A stretch of 64,000 bases of DNA from Candidatus Mailhella merdavium (GTDB taxonomy: Bacteria; Desulfobacterota; Desulfovibrionia; Desulfovibrionales; Desulfovibrionaceae). The stretch covers positions 102,348 to 166,347 of the forward strand of contig DWXS01000042.1 in the NCBI GenBank assembly GCA_019119045.1, given 5' to 3'. Below are positions 42,481 to 51,342 of this stretch, piece by piece (position 1 is the stretch's first letter; every line of letters starts with the position of its first letter). The position numbers and the translations under genes were made by a program. The notes under the pieces are model-generated. The model searched no databases, was not told the origin of the DNA, and saw nothing but the letters and a program-made list of their open reading frames with translations.

Positions 42481-44457
42481 TCACTCTTCGCCCTCCGGGG
42501 CGCAGTGTACAAGCGTTGCCCCGTAGATACGTCCGAGTTCCCGCACCACAGGATGCTCCTGCATCTCGGCCTTGAGTTCCGCCGAGGTACGACGCTCTGT
42601 GCGGGGAGGCTGAATATCCAGCTCAAGCGTCTGTCCGGCCCAAATTCCGGCCGCCTTCCCCACGCTGTCCGTATATCGCCGGAGCTGTCTGAATACCGTC
42701 TGGGAATACGGGGTCAGGCATAGACGCGTTCCCTGAATCTCTCCGGAACATTGACGGAGTATATTGAGCGGAATACCTTCACGCCTTTCGCAGAAGGTCA
42801 GAAAGTCATCCCAGCTCAGGGGGCCGTCCCTCTTTTGTTCTCCGGAAGCAACGGCAGGCGTATCCTGCCGGATCGCAACCTGTTTCTGCTCAGAAAGGGA
42901 CTGTTCGTCATCCCTTTCCTGCCCCGTCTTTTCCGGCCCGCTAAGAGAGGAATCCCCCTCCGCCGGAATTTGATCCAGCCAGGGGGGAACCTCATCCCCC
43001 GCTGCGTGTTGCGGAGAAACGGAGCTTTCCTCTTGCAGAGGAGCATTCTCAGCGGTACGGCGCACATGTTCCGGCGGCCGAAAACGACGTGAAGCCTCTG
43101 CCTTCTCTGAAGATGCCTTTTTTTCCGAATCCGCAAGAGAAGAAGAGGCGACAGGTGCAGATTCGGAACCGGCCGGGGACGCCGCCCCTTCAGCAAAAGG
43201 GCGGCCGCGCTCCGTCGTTCCTGAAGATTCTCCGGCTTTTGATGCTTCCGCAGAGGAAATTGCATTGCCTCCGCTTCCGGCAAGAATCGCGGGATTCAGC
43301 TCGCCGAGCGGCAGCAGGCGGGGCAGCAGGGCAAGATTAAGCAAAAGAAGTTCCAGCCCGGCAGCAGGTTCAAGGCTGGTAAGAATACGACGCTGACTTT
43401 CCAGCGTCATCTGCCAGGCGGCATGAATATAGGAAAGAGGAAAAATTTCTGCCAGCGCGGCCAGACGTTCCGTTTCCCGCTGGGGAAGCTCCAGTACGGC
43501 CGCAGCCTCCGAGCCTGCCTGCCGGAGCAGAAAAAGATTGCGCCACAACGTGCCCAGTTCACGAAGAAAAAAGCCCATGTCCGCGCCCTGAGCCAGCAGC
43601 TCGCGCACCAGACGCGCCACGCCGAGAGCATCCTGACGCGCCAGCGCATCCATCAGGCGATCCATCACTTCCCTGCCTGCCAGCCCCAGCACTTCGCGGG
43701 CCTGAGCTGCTGTCAGAAGCTCGCCCGAAGCCCCGCCGCCGAGGGCAAGCGTCTGCCCCAGCAACGACATGGCGTCTCGCACACTGCCTGCGGCCCTTCT
43801 GGCTATCAGCCGGGCGGCATCCTCTTCAAACGGCCTGCCTTCACGCTCCAGCACGGAACATATATGGGCTTCCAGTGTGGCTTCAGGAATCTGCCGGAAG
43901 ACAAAATGCTGGCAGCGGCTTACTATGGTCACGGGAAACTTGTGCTGCTCCGTAGTGGCCATAATAAACGTAACCCGCGCAGGAGGCTCTTCCAGAGTCT
44001 TCAGCAGAGCGTTGAAGGCCTCCTTGGTGAGCATGTGCGCTTCGTCTATGATGAAAACCTTGTAACGCCCTTCCAGCGGAGCGTAACCGACGGCGTCCCG
44101 CAGACGACGGACATCGTCTATACCGCGGTTCGACGCGCCGTCGATTTCCACCACATCCACGAAACTGCCCTGCGTGATGCGCCGACAGGCGCTGCATTCG
44201 TTGCACGGCTCTCCGGTAGGAGCATGCACGCAGTTCAACGCCTTGGCAAAAATACGGGCAATGGTGGTCTTGCCGACACCGCGCGTCCCGCTGAGCAGAT
44301 AAGCCGGAGCAACCCTGTCCTCTCGCGCAGCGCGGGACAGGATGGATTTCACCATATCCTGCCCCACAACCTGCGCGAAGGTCTGGGGACGGTAACGCGC
44401 AGCGAGGGAGGAGGCTCCTCCCCCGCCCGGCACTTTGGTCTGAGCTTCGTCAGCCAT
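42481..44457 (-). CDS. dnaX: DNA polymerase III subunit tau (and probably gamma)
   Basis: A 658-residue clamp-loader subunit. Walker A is GTRGVGKTT, the zinc-binding Cys cluster is CVHAPTGEPCNECSACR, Walker B VFIIDEAHML, sensor 1 FIMATTEQHKFP with the Arg finger following in SRCQHF. After domain III comes a long Ser/Glu/Lys-rich linker (about residues 395-530) and a C-terminal domain expected to bind the alpha subunit. The linker contains an A-AAA-AAG slippery heptamer, so a shorter gamma form may be made. It is followed by ybaB and preceded by ilvE on the same strand. Confidence 0.95.
   Translation of the reverse strand: MADEAQTKVPGGGGASSLAARYRPQTFAQVVGQDMVKSILSRAAREDRVAPAYLLSGTRGVGKTTIARIFAKALNCVHAPTGEPCNECSACRRITQGSFVDVVEIDGASNRGIDDVRRLRDAVGYAPLEGRYKVFIIDEAHMLTKEAFNALLKTLEEPPARVTFIMATTEQHKFPVTIVSRCQHFVFRQIPEATLEAHICSVLEREGRPFEEDAARLIARRAAGSVRDAMSLLGQTLALGGGASGELLTAAQAREVLGLAGREVMDRLMDALARQDALGVARLVRELLAQGADMGFFLRELGTLWRNLFLLRQAGSEAAAVLELPQRETERLAALAEIFPLSYIHAAWQMTLESQRRILTSLEPAAGLELLLLNLALLPRLLPLGELNPAILAGSGGNAISSAEASKAGESSGTTERGRPFAEGAASPAGSESAPVASSSLADSEKKASSEKAEASRRFRPPEHVRRTAENAPLQEESSVSPQHAAGDEVPPWLDQIPAEGDSSLSGPEKTGQERDDEQSLSEQKQVAIRQDTPAVASGEQKRDGPLSWDDFLTFCERREGIPLNILRQCSGEIQGTRLCLTPYSQTVFRQLRRYTDSVGKAAGIWAGQTLELDIQPPRTERRTSAELKAEMQEHPVVRELGRIYGATLVHCAPEGEE
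43117..43123 (-). other. Candidate programmed -1 frameshift site in dnaX
   Basis: In the reading frame of dnaX the codons GAA AAA AAG contain the heptamer A-AAA-AAG, the same as the E. coli dnaX slip site. A -1 shift after codon ~446 adds 22 residues and then stops at TGA, which would give a gamma-like protein of about 470 residues. No strong Shine-Dalgarno-like stimulator or long stem was recognised next to it. Confidence 0.55.
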
Positions 44458-44481
44458 GCGTGTTCTCGTCCTGAAAAGGGG

Positions 44482-45408
44482 CTAGAACGTATAGCGAGTG
44501 AGCCAGTGGGCGTACTTTTTATTTTCGCCGTGAGCAGCTTCAAAGAACGCTTTCTGGATGGCCTTGGTCACCGGACCGGCGTGTCCTTCACCGATAACGC
44601 GGTCGTCCACTTCACGAATCGGAGTCACTTCGGCAGCCGTGCCGCAGAAGAACGCTTCGTCCGCAGTGTACATTTCGTCGCGGGTGAAGACCTGTTCCAC
44701 GACCTTGTAGCCGAGATCGGTGGCCAGGCTCATAATGGCGTCGCGGTTGATACCTTCAAGAATGGACACGGCGGGCGTGGTCTTGAGTACGCCATTGCGC
44801 ACGATGAACACGTTTTCGCCGGTGGCTTCAGCCACGCAGCCGTTGACATCGAGCATCAGGGCTTCATCATAGCCGCTCTGCACGGCTTCCATCTTGGCCA
44901 GTACGGAATTGACATAGTTTCCGCCCGCCTTGGCCTTGCCCATCAGAGTATTGGGATGGATGCGGTTGAAGGAGCTGGTCTTGACGCGCACGCCCATTTC
45001 CAGAGCTTCCGCACCGAGATAGGCGCCCCAGGGCCAGGTTGCCACAATCACGCGGATGGGGTTGTCGGGGAACACGCCGAGCGGGCCTTCTCCCACCCAG
45101 GCCAGAGGACGGATATAGCCTTCAGCCATCTTGTTGGCGACCATTGTATCGATCACGGCCTGTTCCATCGTGGCGAGATCATAGGGGCAGTTCAGGCGCA
45201 GGATTTTTCCGGAATTGATGAAACGCGTCATATGCTCCTTCAGACGAAACACGGCAGAAGAACCGTCGGCGCACTTATAGGCACGGATACCTTCAAAGTA
45301 GCTCGTTCCGTAGTGCAGGGCATGAGTAAGCACATGAATCTTGGCTTCCTCGGAAGGAATGATTTTGCCATCAAACCAGATATAGGGAGTAAGTTCCAAG
45401 CCGGCCAT
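44482..45408 (-). CDS. ilvE: Branched-chain amino acid aminotransferase
   Basis: A 308-residue fold type IV PLP enzyme. The N-terminus has IWFDGKIIPSEEAKIHVLTH and LHYGTSYFEGIRAY, typical of IlvE; the PLP Lys lies in LMGKAKAGGNYVNS, and CGTAAEVTPIREVD matches the cofactor-phosphate region. It transaminates Leu, Ile and Val with 2-oxoglutarate. The ATG at 45408 has AGGAGAATTA upstream; the longer frame upstream is non-coding. Confidence 0.95.
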   Translation of the reverse strand: MAGLELTPYIWFDGKIIPSEEAKIHVLTHALHYGTSYFEGIRAYKCADGSSAVFRLKEHMTRFINSGKILRLNCPYDLATMEQAVIDTMVANKMAEGYIRPLAWVGEGPLGVFPDNPIRVIVATWPWGAYLGAEALEMGVRVKTSSFNRIHPNTLMGKAKAGGNYVNSVLAKMEAVQSGYDEALMLDVNGCVAEATGENVFIVRNGVLKTTPAVSILEGINRDAIMSLATDLGYKVVEQVFTRDEMYTADEAFFCGTAAEVTPIREVDDRVIGEGHAGPVTKAIQKAFFEAAHGENKKYAHWLTRYTF

Positions 45409-45657
45409 ATTAATTCTCCTTGCGAAAAGCCGAAAATATCGCGCCGCGCGCGAAAATGGAAGAAAAACGATACGTCCGGCATCATCGCAGGTCAAGCCCG
45501 GAAAAAGTTCTCTTCCCCCATCCTCTCATTTCACATAAAATTCCGTTCAGGGGATTTACGACGCTCTTTTTCTCCCGCATAATCCCCTCTGTTCCGGGAA
45601 TTGCACAGACTTATGCAGCTCTGCGCCTTCCCCGCCGTCTCATTCGCCGGAGTCGTC

Positions 45658-47127
45658 ATGTTTCCAGCCCTTACCCGTGTTCTTTCATCATACTTCTCGC
45701 ACGCTGTCGTGCGGATGCTTTTTTTTGCCTTCACGCTGGCGGCCTTTCTGGTGCCGGAACTCGTCGAACGGGCATTTGCGGCCAAAAAAAGCGGTGAAGC
45801 TCTTCTTCCTCCGCTTACCTCTCCGCTGGAATTTACCGTTTCCGTCCACGGTTCGGGAGAAGCCCCTACGGTACTTATAATAGGCGGTATTCAGGGAGAC
45901 GAGCCAGGAGGTTTTTCCGCAGCCGCCCTGCTGGATACCCATTATCATTATGAAAAAGGCACCGTACTGGTGATTCCCAACCTCAATTTTCCGAGCATCA
46001 TCAAACGATCCCGGGGCCTGCACGGCGATATGAACCGCAAGTTCGCCGCTCTGCATGAAAGCGACCCGGAATACGACACGATACGCCGTCTGCAACGCAT
46101 CATCACCCGCCCTGAAGTCGATCTTGTCCTCAACCTGCACGACGGCAGCGGTTTCTATCGCCCTACCTGGGAATCCTCCACCCATAACCCGGAACGCTGG
46201 GGACAGAGCGTCATCATAGATCAGGAAGAAGTCCCCGGTATCGCCTTCGGCAATCTTGCCGAAAACGCCCGCTATGTGGTTGAGGAAGTCAACAAGTGTC
46301 TGCTGTCCGATCAGCACCTTCTGCATGTACGCAACACCCGCACGGGGGAAGGCGATGAGGAAATGGCCAAAAGCCTGACCTGGTTTGCCCTGAACCACGG
46401 CAAGGCCGCCTATGGTCTCGAGGTAAGCAAAGATTTCGGCGTCAAGGAACGCACCTATTACCAGCTTCGCATGGTTGAAGCCTTTCTGCGCATGGCTGGG
46501 GTGGAATTCGAACGGGATTTTGCTCTGAGTACCGACGGTATCCTCTCCGCGCTCGGCAGCGGAGTTTATGCCGGTTTTATGGATAACCGTCTGGTTCTTC
46601 CGCTCTCCGGCGTGCGAAGCAACCTCGCAGGCACCATCCCTCTGCCCGAAGGCGGCGAAAAAACCCTCAGCGCCAATATGCCCATTGTCGCAGTGAGCGG
46701 AGAACGGGGGAGATTGACCATACACTACGGGAATAATATGGTAACCAGCTTCCGTCCCGAATGGCGGGAGCGTGATAATTCCATAGATTCCGTCCGGGTT
46801 CTGGTGGACGGAGAGGAGCAGACCGTGCATTTCGGCGATGAAATCCGCCCACGGGAACACTTTCTGGTCAAAAAAATACCGGGATTCCGCGTCAACGCCA
46901 TAGGCGCGACGCTCGGCGCCGATGAAAGCGGCCTGACCATACGCCGGAGCGATTTCCGGGAAAACTATTCTCTGGACACCGCAGGCGATATATATCGGGT
47001 GGAAGTATACCGCGAGTCGCGTTATGCCGGAACCTTCACCGTACGCTTCGGCGCTCCCGGCATAAAAGTCACAACTCCCCTGACATTGCCCGCAGTCAAG
47101 GGCCGGGAATCCCGCCTCGGCTGGTAA
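45658..47127 (+). CDS. Csd4-like (M99) peptidoglycan carboxypeptidase
   Basis: A 489-residue exported metallopeptidase. A long hydrophobic N-terminal segment (roughly residues 18-40) serves as signal or anchor. The carboxypeptidase domain has GGIQGDEPGGF, matching the Q-x-x-E zinc ligands of Helicobacter Csd4, and the third ligand His in LVLNLHDGSGFYRP. Csd4-type enzymes trim tripeptide stems to dipeptides and are needed for helical or curved cell shape, which fits a vibrioid organism. C-terminal beta-rich domains follow. I chose ATG 45658 because CGGAG precedes it; starts at 45601 (TTG), 45613 and 45715 are possible. Confidence 0.8.
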   Translation: MFPALTRVLSSYFSHAVVRMLFFAFTLAAFLVPELVERAFAAKKSGEALLPPLTSPLEFTVSVHGSGEAPTVLIIGGIQGDEPGGFSAAALLDTHYHYEKGTVLVIPNLNFPSIIKRSRGLHGDMNRKFAALHESDPEYDTIRRLQRIITRPEVDLVLNLHDGSGFYRPTWESSTHNPERWGQSVIIDQEEVPGIAFGNLAENARYVVEEVNKCLLSDQHLLHVRNTRTGEGDEEMAKSLTWFALNHGKAAYGLEVSKDFGVKERTYYQLRMVEAFLRMAGVEFERDFALSTDGILSALGSGVYAGFMDNRLVLPLSGVRSNLAGTIPLPEGGEKTLSANMPIVAVSGERGRLTIHYGNNMVTSFRPEWRERDNSIDSVRVLVDGEEQTVHFGDEIRPREHFLVKKIPGFRVNAIGATLGADESGLTIRRSDFRENYSLDTAGDIYRVEVYRESRYAGTFTVRFGAPGIKVTTPLTLPAVKGRESRLGW

Positions 47128-47140
47128 GGAGAACTTTCCC

Positions 47141-47749
47141 ATGCAACGCATTCCCGAACCGCTTAAAGAACTGGTGGAACAAATGGCCCGTCTGCCCGGC
47201 CTCGGGCCGAAGTCGGCCATGAGGGCTGCCATGACGCTCCTCAAATGGCCGGAGGCCGAAGTCCGCCGTCTGGGAAAGAACATCCACGAACTGAGGGACA
47301 GGCTGCACCTGTGTTCCCGCTGCGGCAGCCTTTCCGACAGCGATCCCTGCCCCATATGCGCCGATCCCGTACGCTCACGCGACAGCCTCTGCCTCGTGGC
47401 GGAATGGGACAGTCTGCTTGCGCTTGAAGAAGGCAATTTCTATAAGGGCCAGTATCTCATTCTCGGCGGCCTGCTTGCCCCGCTGGAACACAGCCCTGCG
47501 GAATCGCTCGATATGGACAGACTGACGGCACGGCTGGCCGAAGGAGAAGTTTCGGAACTGATCCTCGCGCTGGGAGCAACGGCGGAAGCCGAGGCCACGG
47601 CCAGCTATGTGCGCGACGAAGTGACACGTCGTTTCCCGAATATCAGGATTACCCGCCTGGCTCAGGGCATTCCGCTCGGTGCGGAAGTCAAGTTCATGGA
47701 TCGCGAAACCCTGCGTCAATCCCTGCGTTACCGGCAGGAACTCAACTGA
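47141..47749 (+). CDS. recR: Recombination protein RecR
   Basis: A 202-residue RecR with the helix-hairpin-helix region MARLPGLGPKSAMRAAM, the C4 zinc finger CSRCGSLSDSDPCPIC, and the Toprim domain starting LCLVAEWDSLLALE, with TRLAQGIPLGAEVKFMD near the end. With RecO and RecF it loads RecA at gaps. AAGGAG lies 9 bases upstream of ATG. In many genomes recR follows dnaX-ybaB; here it is nearby but on the other strand. Confidence 0.95.
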   Translation: MQRIPEPLKELVEQMARLPGLGPKSAMRAAMTLLKWPEAEVRRLGKNIHELRDRLHLCSRCGSLSDSDPCPICADPVRSRDSLCLVAEWDSLLALEEGNFYKGQYLILGGLLAPLEHSPAESLDMDRLTARLAEGEVSELILALGATAEAEATASYVRDEVTRRFPNIRITRLAQGIPLGAEVKFMDRETLRQSLRYRQELN

Positions 47750-47768
47750 TTCTTTTCCGGAGCATCCC

Positions 47769-47975
47769 ATGCTGTTTTTTTCCACCCCGCGCGAAGCCCA
47801 CACCACACTTTCCTGCCCGGACTGCGGCTCACGCCTTGATATCCGGCGCAGCTGCCACGAAGCGTACATGTACTGCCCGAGCTGCCGAAAAAGTTTTGAC
47901 CTCTCACCGTTCGTCCCGCACATGGATGAGGCCATGGAAAACTTTCTCGAACAGCTGTACGTCGACAGAGTTTAG
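47769..47975 (+). CDS. Small dual-CXXC protein
   Basis: A 68-residue protein with two Cys pairs, CPDCG and CPSCR, 22 residues apart and three further conserved-looking His/Cys/Tyr positions between them; the C-terminal half is acidic (HMDEAMENFLEQLY). This is a rubredoxin-like zinc-ribbon layout, similar to small dual-CXXC proteins (some selenoproteins) of delta-proteobacteria. All four positions are Cys here. CCGGAG precedes the ATG. It directly follows recR and may share its transcript. Function unknown. Confidence 0.7.
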   Translation: MLFFSTPREAHTTLSCPDCGSRLDIRRSCHEAYMYCPSCRKSFDLSPFVPHMDEAMENFLEQLYVDRV

Positions 47976-48391
47976 GCGGATTTTCCTCTTTTCCGTCCGC
48001 CACATTCCGGAAAGCAGTCTGCCCGGAGCTGTTTGCCCGTGCGCCGCGCTCCCTGCCTCGTCAGCAAGCTCATGCGCCCCTGCTCTTGCTTTGCAGCGAG
48101 GGGATATCGTGCGTCCGCTTCTGCAAAACGACGATCATGCACAGAGCAGATGCTGAAGTCGGGTAATATCTCCGCAGTATCCGGTCTACGCCCTATCATT
48201 AGCGGTAAAATCCGCAGGGGACATGTGAGGTCGGCCTCTTCTGCCGCATCAGGAAACAGCATATTGCGGCGACCCTTCGCCACTAGGGCCAAAGCTGCTT
48301 TTCCCGCCCTCTGCCCTATGCAGAAAGAGTTGCGCTACTTGTGCGGGCATGTCGGATGCCGCCCTTGCGGAATAAAAGAGGGAGCGGCGCC
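47976..48391. other. Intergenic region, no supported gene
   Basis: Only an inverted repeat GGCGGA...TCCGCC (about 47976-48002, 15-base loop, no T-run) was noticed at its start. Open frames in it have no start signals or protein-like composition. Confidence 0.5.
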
Positions 48392-49087
48392 TCACCCGGC
48401 CTTCACACCGACTCGGGGACAGAATTCCGCCATTTCGCATTCCGTACAGGCAGGATTGCGGGCATCGCACACGTCCCGCCCGAACCATACCAGGCGGTGA
48501 TTCACGTCGCCCCATGTATCCCGTGGAAATAATTTCATAAGATCACGTTCAATGCGCACGGGATCGTCATACTGCGTCAGGCCCAGTCTACGGGATATGC
48601 GCTTCACATGCGTATCGACTGCCAGCCCTTCATTGATGCCGAAGGCCCCCCACAGAACCACATTGGCCGTTTTACGGGCCACTCCCGGTATCCGGATCAG
48701 TTCTGCCAGGGTATGGGGAACTTCTCCGCCAAACATTTCGACGACAACTCTGGCCGCTCCCAACAGATTTTTTGCCTTGCTGTGATAAAATCCAGCGGAA
48801 TGAATAACCTGCTCCACCTCTTCCTGCGTGGCGGAAAGCAGATCGACAGGTCGCGGCCAGCGGCGGAAAAATTCAGGCGTGATGGTGTTCACCCGCGCGT
48901 CGGTACATTGCGCGGCAAGCACCGTTGCCACAAGCAGTTCCCAGGCATTTTCATGCACAAGGTGCGTCTTCGGTGCGGGATAACGCTTCACCAGTCGTTC
49001 CCACACCTGCCCTGCACGAGCCGACAGAACGCCTTTCGCATCCGTCGATTCCCCCACGTTGCGTGATCCAGTCCGGGCCGGACGCAT
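48392..49087 (-). CDS. nth: Endonuclease III
   Basis: A 231-residue DNA glycosylase/AP lyase. The helix-hairpin-helix is LIRIPGVARKTANVVLWGAF (with the catalytic Lys), the catalytic Asp lies in AVDTHVKRISRRLGL, and the 4Fe-4S ligands have the C-x6-C-x2-C-x5-C spacing at the C-terminus (CDARNPAC, TEC, EMAEFC). It removes oxidised pyrimidines. About 20 residues longer than E. coli Nth at the N-terminus; GAGAGG upstream of the first ATG supports this start. Confidence 0.94.
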   Translation of the reverse strand: MRPARTGSRNVGESTDAKGVLSARAGQVWERLVKRYPAPKTHLVHENAWELLVATVLAAQCTDARVNTITPEFFRRWPRPVDLLSATQEEVEQVIHSAGFYHSKAKNLLGAARVVVEMFGGEVPHTLAELIRIPGVARKTANVVLWGAFGINEGLAVDTHVKRISRRLGLTQYDDPVRIERDLMKLFPRDTWGDVNHRLVWFGRDVCDARNPACTECEMAEFCPRVGVKAG

Positions 49088-49118
49088 ATGCTACCTCTCT
49101 TCCCCTGAATATCCTTTT

Positions 49119-50330
49119 CTATCCCCGTTTTACCGAAGGCAAGGCGGCTCCGAGATCTTCATATACCTCAAGATGCGCGGCACAAAAACTCTCCGGCGAA
49201 AGCCGTTCCGCCGCAGCTTTCCCTGCCGCAACCAGCTTCTCCCTCTTTTCCCTGTTCCGCATGAGTTCCTGCATGGCTTCAGCCAGTTCTACGGGCGTAG
49301 CCGGAAAGAAGCGCAGAAAGGCCTTACCGGAGGGATCCAGTTCCTCATGGTCGGGAAGAGAGGGCGCAATGACAGGAAGCGAGTGCGTCCAGGCCGACAG
49401 AATAAGATCCGGCTGCCCCCCCTCATCCACAGAAGAAATCACCGCGTCGCACAGGGGCATCAGCGCATCGTTGTCCTGCGCCCCCAGCAGGGCAAGGCGT
49501 TCTTCCGTGCGCAAATCCTCCGCTTCCGCAAGAATCGAGGCAAAATCCGCAAGTTCTCCCGTAACCCGAACTTCCCAGGGTGAAGGTTCCTCAAGCACGC
49601 GCAGTCTGGCCATGGCGGAAAACAGCGTACTCAGTCCGGCTCCGGAAGCGGAGGAACAGCTTGCAAAAAAAAGAAAGCGTCCGGTATTGCCGTCCTTTGC
49701 TCCTTGCCGTGCAGGATGCCCCGGCGGAATATCAATGGGAGAAAAGGCGGAAGAAACGCTTTTTTTCCACACCGGCAACGTACAGGGAAGTATGCTGCGA
49801 ATAAGCGGCGGAACCCCCGGCCCCTTCCCCTTTCCTCTGGGAGCCAGCCATACCGCTCCCGATGCGGCCCGGGACATCAGTTCATCGGCCAGCTGTCCGG
49901 AAGTCGTCAGAAAAGCATCCACTCTGCGCAGGGCTTTTGTCTGCGAGCGCGCAAGCGCAGAAGGATTCTCGTCTATAGTCTGGACAAAACGAAACAGACC
50001 GGAACGACGCAACCAGGCTACCTGACTCAGAGCTTCAAAACCGAAAAGATGGACGACCCTCACCGTCCGCCGGGAAAGTATACGGCGAAGAGCCAGATAC
50101 AGGGAAAAACCGGAAATTCCGGCTTTCAGCGCATGAAACTCAAGGCCATGCGCCTCGCATTCTCCGGCCAGCGCGCTTCCGGCGAAACAGACCGTCGCCG
50201 CAGAAATTCCGGCACGTCCCAGCTGTTTCGCAAGCAGCAGTGTCCTCTCCTGTGCAGGAGAGAGAGCAGAAAGTGTTTCCCCGGGCAGAGGCCCCATGTC
50301 AGGGCGCAGATCGATCAGCAGAACGCACAT
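49119..50330 (-). CDS. Glycosyltransferase family 4/1-like protein
   Basis: A 403-residue GT-B-like protein. The N-terminal half has the pattern ERTLLLAKQLGRAGISAATV, the usual first Rossmann unit that begins with LLxxLxxxGH in these enzymes, and later VVHLFGFEALSQVAWL. The C-terminal half has SFLPVIAPS-like sequence (HSLPVIAPSLPDHEELDPSG), the sugar-nucleotide region of GT1/GT4 enzymes. It probably acts in surface polysaccharide synthesis. ATG 50330 has GGTGA upstream. Assignment to a glycosyltransferase is likely but donor and acceptor are unknown. Confidence 0.7.
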   Translation of the reverse strand: MCVLLIDLRPDMGPLPGETLSALSPAQERTLLLAKQLGRAGISAATVCFAGSALAGECEAHGLEFHALKAGISGFSLYLALRRILSRRTVRVVHLFGFEALSQVAWLRRSGLFRFVQTIDENPSALARSQTKALRRVDAFLTTSGQLADELMSRAASGAVWLAPRGKGKGPGVPPLIRSILPCTLPVWKKSVSSAFSPIDIPPGHPARQGAKDGNTGRFLFFASCSSASGAGLSTLFSAMARLRVLEEPSPWEVRVTGELADFASILAEAEDLRTEERLALLGAQDNDALMPLCDAVISSVDEGGQPDLILSAWTHSLPVIAPSLPDHEELDPSGKAFLRFFPATPVELAEAMQELMRNREKREKLVAAGKAAAERLSPESFCAAHLEVYEDLGAALPSVKRG

Positions 50331-50689
50331 CGCGTCACCATAAACACCTTTGCCGGAGGGCACAAGATGTCCTGATCCTCTTTTCCCGACAGGAAGTTAT
50401 CCGAATTCCCGCAACAGCCCTTTTCGCCTTTCTCCCGCGGTCGACAAAAAACTTCCTCCGCCCCGGACAGTCCTTATACGGCTCCCGAAGCGGAGGAATT
50501 TTTTCCAGAGAAGTTGCGGTCGGCAGAGGCTCTGCAGCCTTCTTTCCGACGAGGGTTCCGTAAGACGCCGTATCCCGACTGCGCCATGAATACATTCCCT
50601 CAAAAATCTTCCGCGGAGGAACGTCCACAACGGTTCCGTTACCATATCGGGTAAAAACCGTTTCAAGCTCCGCGAAAGAACGCCCGGCA
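50331..50689. other. Intergenic region without recognised genes
   Basis: Between the glycosyltransferase start and the repeat near 50.7 kb nothing with a start signal, family similarity or terminator structure was found. Confidence 0.4.
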
Positions 50690-50805
50690 GAACGGCTTTC
50701 TCAAAAATGCTTTCCTCCGGAGACGCCTCTCGCAGTATTCGAGAGGCTCTGTTCCGGCTTCAGAGCATTCTGTTTCAGAAAGCGTTCATGCCTGCGGAAT
50801 GTTCA
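50690..50805 (-). repeat. Dispersed 3'-end repeat, copy D (diverged)
   Basis: On the minus strand this region has CGCAGGCATGAACGCT (one change from copy A), AAACAGAATGCTCTGAA (one change from copy A), GGAACAGAGCC (identical in copy B) and a perfect 7-bp hairpin CCTCTCG-AATACTG-CGAGAGG. It lies about 50 bases after the stop of the minus-strand gene ending at 50856. The order of blocks differs from copy A, so it is a rearranged or decayed member. Confidence 0.45.
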
Positions 50806-50855
50806 ATGAACGATGCCCCCCGGGAATCCGTCATCATTTTCCGGATAACCTCGCC

Positions 50856-51326
50856 CTACAAGTGAAATACGTCTATCAAAATGGCGCTTTCCACCCCGTT
50901 CTGCGGCGGGAAGACCCGTGCGCGAACCTTGTCGCCCTTCTTCAAATCTCCAATTCCCTTTTTGGATTCCCAATGAAAGATATCCGCGTAGACATTTTCC
51001 ACAAGCGTGCCTGTGCCTACGGAAATTTTGGCCAGGCTTCCGTCCTTGCGCTTGAGTTCAAACACCTTCGCTTCGGCGTCCACGCTTTCCACAATCCCGC
51101 GTTCGGTAAGCAGCAGGGGGAAGGTCACAATGATATCCGCCATGGGGATAATGGTGACGCTTGCGCTTTCCACACCTTCAGGCAGGGATGCGGCCTGTGA
51201 CGCGGGGGCTTTATCCGACACCACCGTCCCGGCAGCCTCCGCCGCCAGACAGGGAGCTGCGGAAAACATGCACGCACAAAGCAGACACAGCGACGCGCCT
51301 GCTTTAACCAGCATTCTGGATCTCAT
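50856..51326 (-). CDS. Secreted hypothetical protein
   Basis: A 156-residue protein with a signal peptide (RSRMLVKAGASLCLLCACMF, cleavage near AAPCLA-A). The mature part starts Ala/Ser-rich and continues with short beta strands (ADIIVTFPLLL, GIVESVDAEAKVFELKRKDG, KKGDKVRARVF) suggesting a small barrel, SH3- or OB-like. I do not recognise a named family. ATG 51326 has GAGAGGTG upstream. It follows the class IV aminotransferase gene by 16 bases on the same strand and may share its transcript. Confidence 0.68.
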   Translation of the reverse strand: MRSRMLVKAGASLCLLCACMFSAAPCLAAEAAGTVVSDKAPASQAASLPEGVESASVTIIPMADIIVTFPLLLTERGIVESVDAEAKVFELKRKDGSLAKISVGTGTLVENVYADIFHWESKKGIGDLKKGDKVRARVFPPQNGVESAILIDVFHL

Positions 51327-51342
51327 GATACACCTCTCAAGT

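Noticed and set aside
43423..45582. Long plus-strand open frame spanning dnaX and ilvE
   Set aside because: It crosses two well-supported minus-strand genes and has no protein-family character.
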